Below are positions 1-12,000 of a stretch of DNA of 64,000 nucleotides, one piece after another. The notes under the pieces are model-generated. The model made no database searches. It was not told the DNA's origin and was given only the letters and a program-made list of their open reading frames with translations. Origin of the DNA: Zygosaccharomyces rouxii (lineage: Eukaryota; Ascomycota; Saccharomycetes; Saccharomycetales; Saccharomycetaceae); assembly GCF_000026365.1 (NCBI RefSeq), contig NC_012992.1, positions 930,001-994,000 on the forward strand, given 5' to 3'. Numbering within the stretch: the stretch's first letter is position 1; every line of letters starts with the position of its first letter. The translations under genes were made by a program, and so were the position numbers.

Positions 1-943
1 GTTGGTCATCGGATTGGGCTTACATAGAGCCTTATCACCACGTAGAGCTCAAAATACTGATCCTAAGGAGGTAGAAATGAGATCTCGAGTATTTTGGAGT
101 GCCTACTGTTTTGAAAGATTGGTTGCCACTTCTTTGGGTAGAATGTCAGCGATTGAAGATGAAGAAATTACTACCCCAATACCGAGACCACTTTACCCAG
201 AGGAATTTGATGACTTAGACGTTACCAATATGATGATTTCATTAAGACGTATGAGCGGTAGAATTTATAAAAAAGTTCATTCAGCTAGCGCCGGTCGCAA
301 ACAATACACTATGGAGCGAAGACATGCTATTATTTCAGGTTTACGAAACGAGATTGATGAAATCTATCAAGAGGATAAAGTTAAAATTGTGCAAAAGAAT
401 GATCAACTCCAACTTAGTGGTCAAGACAGCATTTCCTTCCATACATCTGATACTTGGCTTGATATGCGACATGCTCAGTTACAAATAATGCTTTACAGAC
501 CATCTGCGCTAATGCCAAAACCACCTTCTGATAACTTAGTACGCCTTGGTGAATGTTGTTTAGAAGCTCTAAAGCATACTTATAGCCTTTACAAGAAGAA
601 ATTATTACCCTTAAACTGGATCACGCTTTTCAGAACTTTAACCATTTGCAACTCAATCCTTTACTGCCTATGTCATTGGAATATCGATTTGGTCGAAAGC
701 AAAATTGAAATTCAACAATGTGTCGATATCTTGCAACATTTTGGCGAGAAATGGGTCTTTGCCCTAAGATGTGCAGATGTGTTTCAGGTTATAAGTAATA
801 CAATTCTGGAGATATCCTTAAGCAATGGACAAGTTCCCAACATGGAGAAGTTGACAAGAGAACTGTTTGGTGCTAGTGATCAATATCAAGAAGTCCTTGA
901 AGAAAACGAAGTTGGCCTCCTGTGGAACGACAACCTGTCATAG
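1..943 (+). CDS. STB5: Stb5-like zinc-cluster transcription factor, 3' part only
   Basis: The frame is open from the window edge (first full codon at base 2) to the stop at 941-943, so the N-terminal Zn2Cys6 DNA-binding domain lies outside. The visible ~313 residues are the fungal-specific transcription factor (middle homology) region and C-terminus. Stretches such as VFWSAYCFERLVATSLGR, PSALMPKPP and LPLNWITLFRTLTICNSILY closely match S. cerevisiae Stb5 as I know it. Stb5 activates NADPH-generating pentose phosphate genes and multidrug or oxidative stress genes. The next gene is an NADPH-dependent old yellow enzyme, the same adjacency as YHR178W-YHR179W, which supports orthology. Identity is secure; the 5' end is missing only because of the window boundary. 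Confidence 0.92.
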   Translation, partial: LVIGLGLHRALSPRRAQNTDPKEVEMRSRVFWSAYCFERLVATSLGRMSAIEDEEITTPIPRPLYPEEFDDLDVTNMMISLRRMSGRIYKKVHSASAGRKQYTMERRHAIISGLRNEIDEIYQEDKVKIVQKNDQLQLSGQDSISFHTSDTWLDMRHAQLQIMLYRPSALMPKPPSDNLVRLGECCLEALKHTYSLYKKKLLPLNWITLFRTLTICNSILYCLCHWNIDLVESKIEIQQCVDILQHFGEKWVFALRCADVFQVISNTILEISLSNGQVPNMEKLTRELFGASDQYQEVLEENEVGLLWNDNLS

Positions 944-2668
<1,725 letters not shown>

Positions 2669-2750
2669 AGGAGGGAAACTATGGAGTCAAAATACATAGA
2701 ATTGTTATAAACATACATATAGATAATCCATCTTAGGTTTTTTAGTGAAT

Positions 2751-3917
2751 ATGGATGATAGTAAGAAAGCACTTCGGCCAATGTTGGTTGATAATCCAGT
2801 AGCTCTCAGGGGTACCAAACTTTTCAAACCTATTAAGGTTGGTGGACTGGTTCTCAACCATCGCCTTGTAATGGCACCCTTGACAAGGTTAAGGGCACCC
2901 AATGGAATACCACATGAAGATTGGATGACGACCTACTATGACCAAAGATCCAAAAGAACCGGTAGTTTGATTATTACTGAAGGTTCAGTACCACAACCAC
3001 AATTTGGTGGGCTAGATAACGCACCAGGTCTATGGTCCCCAGAGCAGAGGCGAGCATGGACTAAAGTGATCCGAAGGATTCATGGTAATGGGTCCTACGT
3101 CTTCATACAACTATGGAGTATGGGTAGCCAAGCCGATCCGCTCATTTTAGCTAAAGATGGTTTGCCTTACGTTTCTGCTACTGATGAAACCTACGTGAGT
3201 GAAGAACTGAAAGAGAAGGCCCTTAAGGCAGGAAATCCTCAACATGGATTAACTCAAAGAGAAATCCAAGAGTATGTGTCAGGTTTCGTGGAAGCATCTC
3301 AAAGATGCATTGAGATGGGTGCTGATGGTGTTGAAATACATGCCGCCAATGGGTACCTTTTGAATCAATTTTTAGATCCATCTTCTAATAAAAGAGTTGA
3401 TACATATGGTGGATCTATTGAAAATCGATCAAGATTTCTATTACAAGTGGTAGATGCAGTCGTTGATCGAGTAGGCTCATCTAAAGTTGGTATTCGAATT
3501 TCACCTTTTTGTAATTTTGGATCCATGTCAGAACTCGATATACCCACACTCTCATCACAGTATACTCATTTGTTGGGTCAGCTAGAGGAAAGAGCTCGCA
3601 GTGGCCGTAGATTAGCCTACGTTCACATAGTAGATCCTCATCAGAGAAACCTCAACGATTTTGTGTATACTGTTTGGAAGGGGATTGTAATTCGTGCTGG
3701 TGGGTTAGCTACAAGACCACAGGTAGGGGTGAAGCTAGTTGAAAACGATAGAACGATTTTAAGTTATGGTCGTTATTTTACATCGAATCCAGATTTAGTG
3801 GATAGAATCGAGAATGGTTGGCCGTTTACACCCTATGACCCCGACACTTTTACTTCAGGTGGATCTGGTGGGTACATAGATTATCCTCCATGGGAATTAC
3901 AAAAGACGTTAATATAA
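2751..3917 (+). CDS. Diverged tandem old yellow enzyme paralogue
   Basis: A 388-residue OYE-family protein only 82 bases after the first copy, so most likely a tandem duplicate. The start is the ATG at 2751; an in-frame GTG six bases upstream is not credible. The FMN/substrate core is kept: PLTRLR, IQLW, EIHAANGY (His197/Asn200/Tyr202), [13 protein letters not shown] and YGRYFTSNPD. Two changes stand out. The loop following VHIVDP is about 13 residues shorter than in the neighbour, removing the TNPF phenylalanine (Phe296 in OYE1). The position of OYE1 Tyr375 is Thr (codon 3852-3854). Codon use is less biased than in the first copy. Probably a functional flavoprotein with altered substrate range; loss of activity is also possible. 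Confidence 0.9.
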   Translation: MDDSKKALRPMLVDNPVALRGTKLFKPIKVGGLVLNHRLVMAPLTRLRAPNGIPHEDWMTTYYDQRSKRTGSLIITEGSVPQPQFGGLDNAPGLWSPEQRRAWTKVIRRIHGNGSYVFIQLWSMGSQADPLILAKDGLPYVSATDETYVSEELKEKALKAGNPQHGLTQREIQEYVSGFVEASQRCIEMGADGVEIHAANGYLLNQFLDPSSNKRVDTYGGSIENRSRFLLQVVDAVVDRVGSSKVGIRISPFCNFGSMSELDIPTLSSQYTHLLGQLEERARSGRRLAYVHIVDPHQRNLNDFVYTVWKGIVIRAGGLATRPQVGVKLVENDRTILSYGRYFTSNPDLVDRIENGWPFTPYDPDTFTSGGSGGYIDYPPWELQKTLI

Positions 3918-3951
3918 AAAACCTATTTACAAAAGATTCGAAAGTTACAGA

Positions 3952-4452
3952 TTAGCTGTCTGCTGCAGGTTTCTTGACACCATATTTGGACCTTGAAGTG
4001 ATTCTGTTAACTACACCACTTAGATCACCAGCACCACGTACTAGATGGTATTTGACACCAGGCAAATCTTGACAACGACCACCACGCACGTAGACAATAC
4101 TGTGCTCTTGAGCATTATGACCTTCACCTGGGATATATGCACTGATCACATTACCATTGGTCAAACGAACTCTACATGCCTTACGTTGAGCAGAATTAGG
4201 TTTTTTGGGCTTTAGAACCATTACACGTAGAACAACACCTTTACGGATAGGACAACGGTCTAAATCTGGCGAAACTGTCATTCTCTTACGACGTGGTGGC
4301 TCAACACCACGTTTAACCTGATTCAATGTAGCCCATTTGGCAGAACTAGTAGAAAATGGCCGTAGAAAACCTGGAATGCTAGGAGAAGAGACGGTCGCCC
4401 TTGCAGAGTTTGACAGAAGGCCAAATCCACTCTGTAATACCCTCGAAAACAT
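3952..4452 (-). CDS. MRPS12: Mitochondrial small ribosomal subunit protein uS12m
   Basis: A 166-residue protein with an Arg/Ser-rich, acid-free N-terminal presequence (first ~45 residues) followed by the complete S12 domain, including the decoding-site segment [17 protein letters not shown] and the later [31 protein letters not shown]. It belongs in the decoding centre of the mitochondrial 37S subunit. I chose the ATG at 4450-4452 because it begins the presequence [10 protein letters not shown]; the frame stays open further upstream but gives an unlikely lysine-rich extension. It is convergent with the second OYE gene (34 bases apart). Order MRPS12, then RSM19 and DBP6, matches YNR036C-YNR038W with PTC6 interleaved. 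Confidence 0.95.
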   Translation of the reverse strand: MFSRVLQSGFGLLSNSARATVSSPSIPGFLRPFSTSSAKWATLNQVKRGVEPPRRKRMTVSPDLDRCPIRKGVVLRVMVLKPKKPNSAQRKACRVRLTNGNVISAYIPGEGHNAQEHSIVYVRGGRCQDLPGVKYHLVRGAGDLSGVVNRITSRSKYGVKKPAADS

Positions 4453-4855
4453 AAGTAATATGCGTTTTTGTTGGCGATTCTTCTGATTTTTCTCTTCGTT
4501 GTAGTCTTCAATGAAGCTCGACCTTATCGTTCTTTTTTTTTCATGTTGAAAAAAAAATATCACATACTAAGAGCCCATCGCTACCAACGGATAGGTAAAG
4601 GAGCCGCCAATCGTGTCTTATTCTAATCAATCTGGCCAGTTTCAGACCCACTTCAAGCTATTAGAGTCTTCAATTGATCTGAAATCTCTTTTTTCACCTT
4701 TTCTTTGCCCCAGAATCTTTAGTCTTGTAAAGCCCGATCGAACAAGACACCTCCGAAAGGATGAACAATTCAATACAAAAGGATTTTTAAACGATTTATT
4801 CAACTTTCAGATACAATTTCAAGGTGAATTGATTGACTAGCGCTAGCTGGTGTAA
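4453..4855. other. Divergent spacer MRPS12-PTC6
   Basis: A 403-base region between two divergent mitochondrial-protein genes. An open frame on the plus strand (about 4613-4840) has no ATG near its start and resembles nothing I know, so I treat it as chance. Otherwise only short poly-A/T tracts are visible. Confidence 0.4.
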
Positions 4856-6325
4856 ATGGGGAGAACTCAATCGTTTATTCATCTAAAACCTGCGAATCTG
4901 CAGGCAGGGTTTGGTAGTACAAGACGCTGGAAACCAGTACTACCCACAAGAGAGACTGATACTACTAATGATATCGATAAAAAGTTTTACAATGACAAGA
5001 CGATGCTGAAAGTTCATTTGAACAAATTTCCTGATTTGATAGGTCATAGCACAAGTAGAATCAATCGACTTTACAATGAGGATGCATATTCTATAAATAT
5101 AATGAAACTACCGTCACTAGCACAAAAGATGGAGGTTCGAAATAATTTAAATGACCTGCAACGTCGATTTGAGTTGAGCAAAGACTGGAAGAGATCAGTT
5201 TTGAATTTATCAGTTTTTGATGGACACGGTAATAAAGGTAGAGTTTCTAAATTGTTAGCAGAGAATTTACACCAGTACTTAGTGGATGTGGTACCCACTC
5301 GACAAGAATTTGATAAATTACTACAAAGATATTGCCAAGAGATTGGTGGCCAATATTGGCAAAGGATCTATGATAATAGAAATGATTTTTACGAAACTTT
5401 TATCTCCAATTGTCAAACGAAGCAAGAGTTGACAGGTTCAAGAATGATTTTTGACAGATGGGGGAACATTATTGATAAAAATAGCCTACTAAGTGAATCT
5501 GAAAGGTTAAGGATATTTTATGCGTACTTGAAATTCGATTTAGATCATTGTTGTGGGTTTGCAAGTAATAATGACGAAGGAAATCTTTCTTTTGAAGAAA
5601 GGTGCCAAACATTTTCTGGAGGTTCGACTGGATCTTCGATGTTTATAAGTGCCTATGATGAATCGATGTCCTTTGAAGATGCATTTTTCGTTGATCCTGC
5701 AGGTTTATTAAAACTGGTCATTACGCAAGTCGGGGATACAAAGATTGTACTATGTGATCAAAATGGGATCGCTCATAATCTAACTAAAGTCCATCACGCT
5801 TCATCAACTAGAGAAACTAAAAGGTTGGAAAATTCTAATAACATTGCAAAGGATTCCTTTGGTGAAGCAAGATTTCTCAATAATTATGCTAATACGAGGT
5901 CTTTTGGAGATTTACCGGGTAAAGCAGAGGGACTATCGTGTGAACCTGATATTTATTCGTACTTGATCGGTAGTAAGTTACAACTACCGCATTCAGAATT
6001 ATCAAAGATGCAATTTGGTGGTGATGAATGCTTCATATGTTTAATTACAGATGGTGTTTCGGATCTCATGTCAGATCAGGAACTTACAGATCTCATTACT
6101 TCCACTGTCAATCTAAGAGGTCTCAAAGTAGCGACTCCACAATTCGTGGCTGATCAAGTCATTAAATATGTTATGGCGGTCGGCGGTAGGCAAGCTGATA
6201 ATGCAACTTGTCTGGTGATGAGACTACCCAACTGGGGGAATTGGCCAGATGTTGATCGTACTGGTGCCCAGAGGGAAAGTAAACTAATGGCAGCTTCACA
6301 AGCTGATCGTACTGATGATTTTTAA
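4856..6325 (+). CDS. PTC6: PP2C-type mitochondrial protein phosphatase
   Basis: A 489-residue protein of the PPM/PP2C family. The metal-binding motif appears as FDGHGNKG (Asp122), followed by GGSTGSSMF, RSFGDLPGK and CLITDGVSDLMSDQEL (around residue 397), the usual order of PP2C motifs; the final metal-site Asp is in GGRQADNATC. S. cerevisiae Ptc6 (Aup1) acts in mitochondria, affecting mitophagy and pyruvate dehydrogenase dephosphorylation. The N-terminus is basic and could be a targeting signal. Neighbours MRPS12, RSM19 and SRB8 fit an ancestral YCR079W position. The long insert after the DGHG motif (~residues 150-245) is typical of this divergent subfamily. Orthology rests on motif order, length and synteny; biochemical role is inferred. 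Confidence 0.88.
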   Translation: MGRTQSFIHLKPANLQAGFGSTRRWKPVLPTRETDTTNDIDKKFYNDKTMLKVHLNKFPDLIGHSTSRINRLYNEDAYSINIMKLPSLAQKMEVRNNLNDLQRRFELSKDWKRSVLNLSVFDGHGNKGRVSKLLAENLHQYLVDVVPTRQEFDKLLQRYCQEIGGQYWQRIYDNRNDFYETFISNCQTKQELTGSRMIFDRWGNIIDKNSLLSESERLRIFYAYLKFDLDHCCGFASNNDEGNLSFEERCQTFSGGSTGSSMFISAYDESMSFEDAFFVDPAGLLKLVITQVGDTKIVLCDQNGIAHNLTKVHHASSTRETKRLENSNNIAKDSFGEARFLNNYANTRSFGDLPGKAEGLSCEPDIYSYLIGSKLQLPHSELSKMQFGGDECFICLITDGVSDLMSDQELTDLITSTVNLRGLKVATPQFVADQVIKYVMAVGGRQADNATCLVMRLPNWGNWPDVDRTGAQRESKLMAASQADRTDDF

Positions 6326-6383
6326 AAATAAGGAAAGTTACATAATTTTTTCGTCTATTTACATGCCAATGCCTTGGAGAGAA

Positions 6384-6659
6384 TCATTTGTTCTTAGTTT
6401 GAGTATAGCTAAATCTCTTTCTGGTTGGCGCAAATTCACCTAGTTTTCTACCAACCATATCCTCTACCACTTCGAACGCTACATATTCTTTACCGTTGTG
6501 AACTTGAAACTTCAAACCAACAAATTGTGGTAGTACTGTAGCAGAACGTGCATTAGTTCTTATTGGAGTTCCCTTGGTCATTGCTTCTTTAATCGGTAAA
6601 GGAACGATATGAGGGCCTTTCCAAGCAGAACGTGACAAAAGCGATAACGTAGGATGCAT
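6384..6659 (-). CDS. RSM19: Mitochondrial small ribosomal subunit protein uS19m
   Basis: A 91-residue protein, exactly the length of S. cerevisiae Rsm19. The S19 signature is clear: [14 protein letters not shown], then [28 protein letters not shown] and the C-terminal [18 protein letters not shown]. It binds the head of the mitochondrial 37S subunit. The start is the ATG at 6657-6659; the frame remains open upstream but only with a TTG, and the ATG gives the family length. It converges on PTC6 (58 bases between stops) and diverges from DBP6 across a 188-base spacer, as YNR037C and YNR038W do. Confidence 0.96.
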   Translation of the reverse strand: MHPTLSLLSRSAWKGPHIVPLPIKEAMTKGTPIRTNARSATVLPQFVGLKFQVHNGKEYVAFEVVEDMVGRKLGEFAPTRKRFSYTQTKNK

Positions 6660-6773
6660 TTCTAGGGCAATAATAAGTCGATATGGAGCTCCTATTCCCA
6701 ATCTCTCTCCTTTCTCCAGTTTTTGACCGAAAATGGGTTAAAAGTTGGTCAACTTAAAGGTCTTTTTATTGAC

Positions 6774-6797
6774 AAAAAAATTTGATACTGCGATGAG
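6774..6797. promoter_or_regulatory. RRPE-like and PAC elements upstream of DBP6
   Basis: A run of A followed by TTTGA (6774-6785, RRPE-like) sits just before GATGAG (6792-6797, PAC). This pairing marks ribosome-biogenesis promoters in yeasts and lies about 50 bases upstream of the DBP6 ATG. Use by DBP6 is inferred from position. Confidence 0.6.
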
Positions 6798-6847
6798 CTA
6801 GTGAAAGAGAAACAGGTAACTTGAGGTTAAAGAGGTAGGTTTCAAAC

Positions 6848-8722
6848 ATGTTTGCCGTCAGATTCGATCCTTCCGAGGCGCAATTGCCTAAGGAGAAGCC
6901 TCTAGTACCCCAGAAGAGGGCGGCTGAAAGTGATGAAGATAGCGATGAAGTACAAGAGTCTCAAGATGAATCTCAAGATGAATCTGAAGATGAGTCTGAA
7001 GACGAGCCTGAAGATAAGTCTGAAGATAAGTCTGAAGACGAGCTGCAAGAAGAACCTGATATTCAGAACGATGATCAGAAACAATTTCAGGAAGATGCTC
7101 AAGATCAAGATGCTCAAGATCAAGATACATCAGAATCACATTCCAAGAAGCATGATTCTGTGATCTCTAGATTTCAGCAGACTTTAAAGTTACAAGAAAA
7201 GCTCCCACAGACCAACTTGGTTGCTGAAGAAAACGAGGATTCTGACACTGAAGCACATCCATTGGAGCAAATTCCTCAGCCTGCGAAAGTGAGAAATACA
7301 GATTCAGGTGAAGCATTCGAGGAAAGGAAATCAATTGCATGGCGTAATACAACAAAAGTGCATTATGATAATCATATGGTAAAGCCATTTGCATTATATG
7401 AAAATCAATTGCAACCTCGTTTGTTGGCGAATATCCAACAGTTTTTTTCCAAGGACACTTTCCCCATACAAACGGTTTTACTTGATAATACTTTGCCTCT
7501 TTTAAATTTTACACTTGGTGTTTCCAAGAAGAATTTGACTAGAAGGATTGGTGATATCCTCGTGAATGCCTCAACGGGATCTGGTAAAACTTTGGCATAC
7601 AGCATACCGATAATTGAAGCATTATCAAAGAGAACTGTTAACAAATTACGTGCTCTTGTCATTGTCCCCACAAAACTGTTGATAGGACAAGTCTTTGATA
7701 CCATGAGTAAATTAGCACAAGGAACAGGTCTTATTATCAGTATTTCGAAACTGGAAAATTCTTTAAAAGAGGAACATCAAAAATTTATAAATTACGAACC
7801 GGATATTTTAATAGTAACACCTGGACGTCTAGTGGATCATTTACAAATTGGATCCATCAACATGAAAAATTTGATGATGTTAGTATTGGATGAAGCTGAT
7901 CACTTACTCAATCAATCGTTCCAAAATTGGTCAGCGGAATTGATGAATAACATTAGGTCACACAAGTTGGACCAAATGCCAGGTAACGTTATTAAGATGG
8001 TTTTCAGTGCAACATTAACCACAAACACTGAGAAGCTTCACGGATTACATTTATACAATCCAAAATTATTTGTTAGAGACTCAGTTAAACTTTACAATTT
8101 ACCCGATAAATTACAAGAGTACAATATCAATGTTCCCACGGCCAAGAGTATTTACAAGCCTTTGTTTTTACTCCATCTATTGGACAAATTGCATAATGCG
8201 AAGATATTGGTGTTTGTAAAATCCAATGAAGCATCGCTTAGATTGGCACCTCTCTTAACCATAATGATAGAAAGGAAAATGGGAACCCCTCATAACGTTT
8301 TGTCGGTTAATTCTAATAACAGCAAGGCAGAAAATAAAAGACTTGTTCATCAATTTGCTACTTCCAACACCAGTGAATCTAATCAGGTTCTTATCACAAC
8401 TGATTTGATGTCAAGAGGTATAGATATTAACGATATTACGGATGTCATAAATTATGATCCACCAATTTCCTCTCAACAGTACGTTCATCGTTGTGGTAGA
8501 ACTGCAAGAGCTCAGGGCCATGGTAATGCTCATAATCTCTTAGTAGGTAAAGGTGAAAGGACATTTTGGTCTCAGCTAGAAAAAGATATTAGCAGAAACG
8601 TTGGTTATGAGCCTATTGTCTCCACAGAGCAAGACGAATCAACTGTAAATGTGTCTGAAGATGAAAATGAAGTGTACAAATTGTGTTTGGAAAGCCTAAG
8701 GTCCCAAAATTCTAGGGATTAG
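6848..8722 (+). CDS. DBP6: DEAD-box RNA helicase of 60S ribosome assembly
   Basis: A 624-residue helicase (S. cerevisiae Dbp6 is similar in size). Motif I is ASTGSGKT (241-248), motif II DEAD (348-351), motif III SAT (387-389) and motif VI HRCGRTAR (547-554). The N-terminal ~100 residues are a highly acidic Ser-Glu-Asp repeat region, known from Dbp6 and matching the repetitive DNA at about 6955-7040. Dbp6 acts in the nucleolus with Npa1/Npa2/Rsa3/Nop8 in very early pre-60S particles. The promoter has PAC and RRPE-like elements. Order RSM19-DBP6 is the same as YNR037C-YNR038W. The assignment is firm. Confidence 0.95.
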   Translation: MFAVRFDPSEAQLPKEKPLVPQKRAAESDEDSDEVQESQDESQDESEDESEDEPEDKSEDKSEDELQEEPDIQNDDQKQFQEDAQDQDAQDQDTSESHSKKHDSVISRFQQTLKLQEKLPQTNLVAEENEDSDTEAHPLEQIPQPAKVRNTDSGEAFEERKSIAWRNTTKVHYDNHMVKPFALYENQLQPRLLANIQQFFSKDTFPIQTVLLDNTLPLLNFTLGVSKKNLTRRIGDILVNASTGSGKTLAYSIPIIEALSKRTVNKLRALVIVPTKLLIGQVFDTMSKLAQGTGLIISISKLENSLKEEHQKFINYEPDILIVTPGRLVDHLQIGSINMKNLMMLVLDEADHLLNQSFQNWSAELMNNIRSHKLDQMPGNVIKMVFSATLTTNTEKLHGLHLYNPKLFVRDSVKLYNLPDKLQEYNINVPTAKSIYKPLFLLHLLDKLHNAKILVFVKSNEASLRLAPLLTIMIERKMGTPHNVLSVNSNNSKAENKRLVHQFATSNTSESNQVLITTDLMSRGIDINDITDVINYDPPISSQQYVHRCGRTARAQGHGNAHNLLVGKGERTFWSQLEKDISRNVGYEPIVSTEQDESTVNVSEDENEVYKLCLESLRSQNSRD

Positions 8723-9024
8723 CATGTACTATAGTTATATAAATTTTGACCCCTTAATGAATTGAACAAAGTATGTCGATATTATACTGAAAAGATTCGT
8801 TATTTTACGAGGAGTCGAGTGGTGGGTGTTAGAATACGGTGAAAATTATTTATATGACTCTGGCGAAGTTCTTTGTTTGATATTACTGCACTATCTTACC
8901 CTCACGGCTTAACAAAATTTCACTGTTTAAGCTTAGAAGTGATCGTTACAAGTACAAAACTAGCCTATATAGACAATTGGTAGGTTCAATTGGCTATTTT
9001 TGGGACCCAATCTGGAGTATCATT
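8723..9024. other. Spacer DBP6-SRB8
   Basis: About 300 bases between two genes on the same strand. It must contain the DBP6 3' end and the SRB8 promoter. I see no RNA gene or convincing small ORF. Confidence 0.4.
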
Positions 9025-12000
9025 ATGACTCCAAGCAAATATATTTTAACACCACCGGATGATTTGCATCCATATGTTCCCTCGAAGGATAGCAACAGGC
9101 CTAAAGTTTATCCTGATTTTGATCCCTGGAGTCATACAAAGGAAGAGGATGAGATCCTGCTCAACTATGTGTCTAAAGGTTACTATTCAACTTCTAAAGT
9201 GAATTTTGAGAGCATTTCCGCAAGATCTTCATTGCAAGAATCTCTACCCAAACTTTCAGATCAGATTGCTGAGCAATTCTCACAAGTACTTCACATTAGA
9301 GAAGGTGAAGTTAATAAGATATTCTCAGGTCGCCCTGATTCGAATGTATCATTTTTTAATGATCTATGTGGTCCTGGGTTTGCCCTGCCAAGTAGAGTTA
9401 CACTGACTGAACACCGGAGGGAGCTTTGGTTACAAGAATTGAGCTCACCATATGCATCATTACACAAGTTATCAAAGCACATTCCACATGGTCTGAAGAG
9501 GAGACAAGTTTTAGAACAATGTTATACAAAACGTATTCCACTTAAGCGAGCGGTATGGCTCATTAAATGTTGTAATTCAATAGAATGGAAGGCACTTGTC
9601 ACCAAACACCAACAGAAACAGGGGGAAAAGGTCGATGTGAGTAATCAATTGTTAAAAGAATGGACTGATAATTTTGTATACATCACGGAGAAATTGATCT
9701 TTGAAATGACACAGCATTACAACGATCCAGTTCAGTTGAAGCGATGGCGAGGTGATGTCGGTTATTTTTTAAAGCTTTTGGGGAATTGTTATACTATGGA
9801 TCTTTTGGATAGAGATATCTTTCATCATTGGCTTGTTGAATTTTGCGCTAAAATAGAGAATTTTGAACTCTTACCATTGACTTTACACATTTTAATGATA
9901 TTTTGGGACGGAATTTGTCAAAAAGTGCAGGAAAGCTCATTATCTCAACCATTGTTCTTAGTTTCCAAGACAGCTGAAATGCTATTAAACAAATATTATA
10001 CCGTGTCACACAGTAAGTCAATGATAGACGATGATAAATATATTATTAATGATAATAAGAAGAATAACAAAATTAGGGAGTCCATTCTTTCGACTTTAAG
10101 GTTCTTAATATGCAACCTCTTCCAAGATCAATCACTGGAAGCATTTATTTTTCCAAATTCTAGCTGGGATCTTTACAAACCCATTTTATATGAAATGGTG
10201 GGAAATTTCCAAGCCAGTCCAGAACGTCTGCGTGAGACTAAAAAGAAATTGGAATTAATCAGTTATAGGAATGAATCCTTAAGGTTCAATAGCTCATTAA
10301 GAGATGAGGCAACCAGTACTGAATTAGGTAACCAGAGTAATGGAGGCGTTATCAAAATGGAGGTAGATATTACTAAATTATCCCTCGTAGATACCAAATT
10401 CGCACAGATGTTAGATGACAATCCTGTGGGGTTTGATTGGGCTTCTTACGTGGACAGAAATATCCTAAGCGTTGGACAGATCCGTCAATTATGCTTATGG
10501 GCTATACATCCATCGAAGAAGTCACATTATGAAGCAAGTCAATTAGCTGCGAAAGTTCTCCTTCTTAAGATGAACTCCACTGATGGCTTTCAAGAGTACG
10601 TCATAGAAGATGTGATATGGTCTTTGGTGTTCCAGGTTGCCAAATTGTCAGAACCTCATAGACAATCTCTAGTGGATTTGGGACGGTTATATGCTCTTCT
10701 GAACGTTTTGATCACCTACGGTATTTTAAAAGTTTCGACTTATGTGAGAAAGCTTATAAGTTCAGGTATCCTGTATTTATCTGAGTCGAATGATAAATTC
10801 ATTCATTGTGATTTATTGATTAATTTGAAGATTTCACCTTTAATGAAAAGTCAATATAATATGGTTTTGAGAAATGTGATGGAATATGATGCTAGTTATT
10901 TTGAGAAATATAATTTCGACCAATTGTTGAGACTTTCCGATGAGCTGAAGCAAAGAATCGTGACAGGGGAAGATTTGGATTCGGGAATTTACCCATTAAG
11001 TATCAAAATAATGACTGCAGAATGGTATTTGACTAAGTTGTGTTCTGAGAAGCTGGCTCCTGTGGATAAAGCAATTTTAGTCAAAAATTTCCGTATCTTT
11101 TGTGTTCATTTACGAGCTTTTCATCATTACTACAAGTGGATCGAGTTTGTTGTTTATCATCAGTTATTAGTTGATATCGAGGCACTAGAGGCTTTAATGG
11201 ACATTTTATTATGTTATAACAAACTGTTTTCTCAGCTTGTGAATGATCATATTCTTTTTATCAAGACATTTATCTTCATTTACACAAAAATCCTGAAGGG
11301 GAAAGATACTGGTTCTTATGCTGTGACATCTTTTATGCCATTTTGGAAATTCTTCATTAAAAGTTTCCCTTTTGCATTGAAAGTTGATGAAGAATTGAAG
11401 TCAGAACTATCTGCCGTTTATGAAGAAGAGAAGGCTAAGATGGAAAGGCTCAGTAATAATAGACAGGAAGCACTTCAGGTATACAATTGTATTAGGGGGT
11501 CGGGGATAAAAGGTATGAACTTAAATTTTCCAGAGGTTTTCTCTACAAGTCTTCGTAGTCTTTTAAGTTTGAAAGATTCCCCCGATGAACAGAAGAAATT
11601 CAGAAACTTCCTTCTTCTTTTGATGGCATCAAGTTCGAGAGATTATAACAAGTTCATGTCCATATTTTTGAAAAGAAAAGATTTTGAGGTGGTGAATTTA
11701 CGTTACTTGATCTCCTGCAAGTTATTGACCTTTGATTTGGTGCAAAACGTTCTTGGTGCTTCATTCGTTTTGAGTCTTTTGTCTAAGAATGATGTTTCAC
11801 CAAATAGTTATTACAAGTATTACGAGGACCTTTATGTGAAAAACAATTTTGCAGGAATATTAAAATCATGTCTGAGTAACAACTTGCTTCAAAATTACGA
11901 TACATTCTTGGAGATTTTAGTTGGCCATGGCACTTTGTCAAAACTTTCATCAACAAGTATCAAAACGATTGTAAAGTTATTCGAAGAAAGTCCTTCAAAT

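Noticed and set aside
6888..7163. Several long frames on both strands over the DBP6 N-terminus
   Set aside because: Produced by the acidic repeat DNA; the DBP6 reading frame explains the region.
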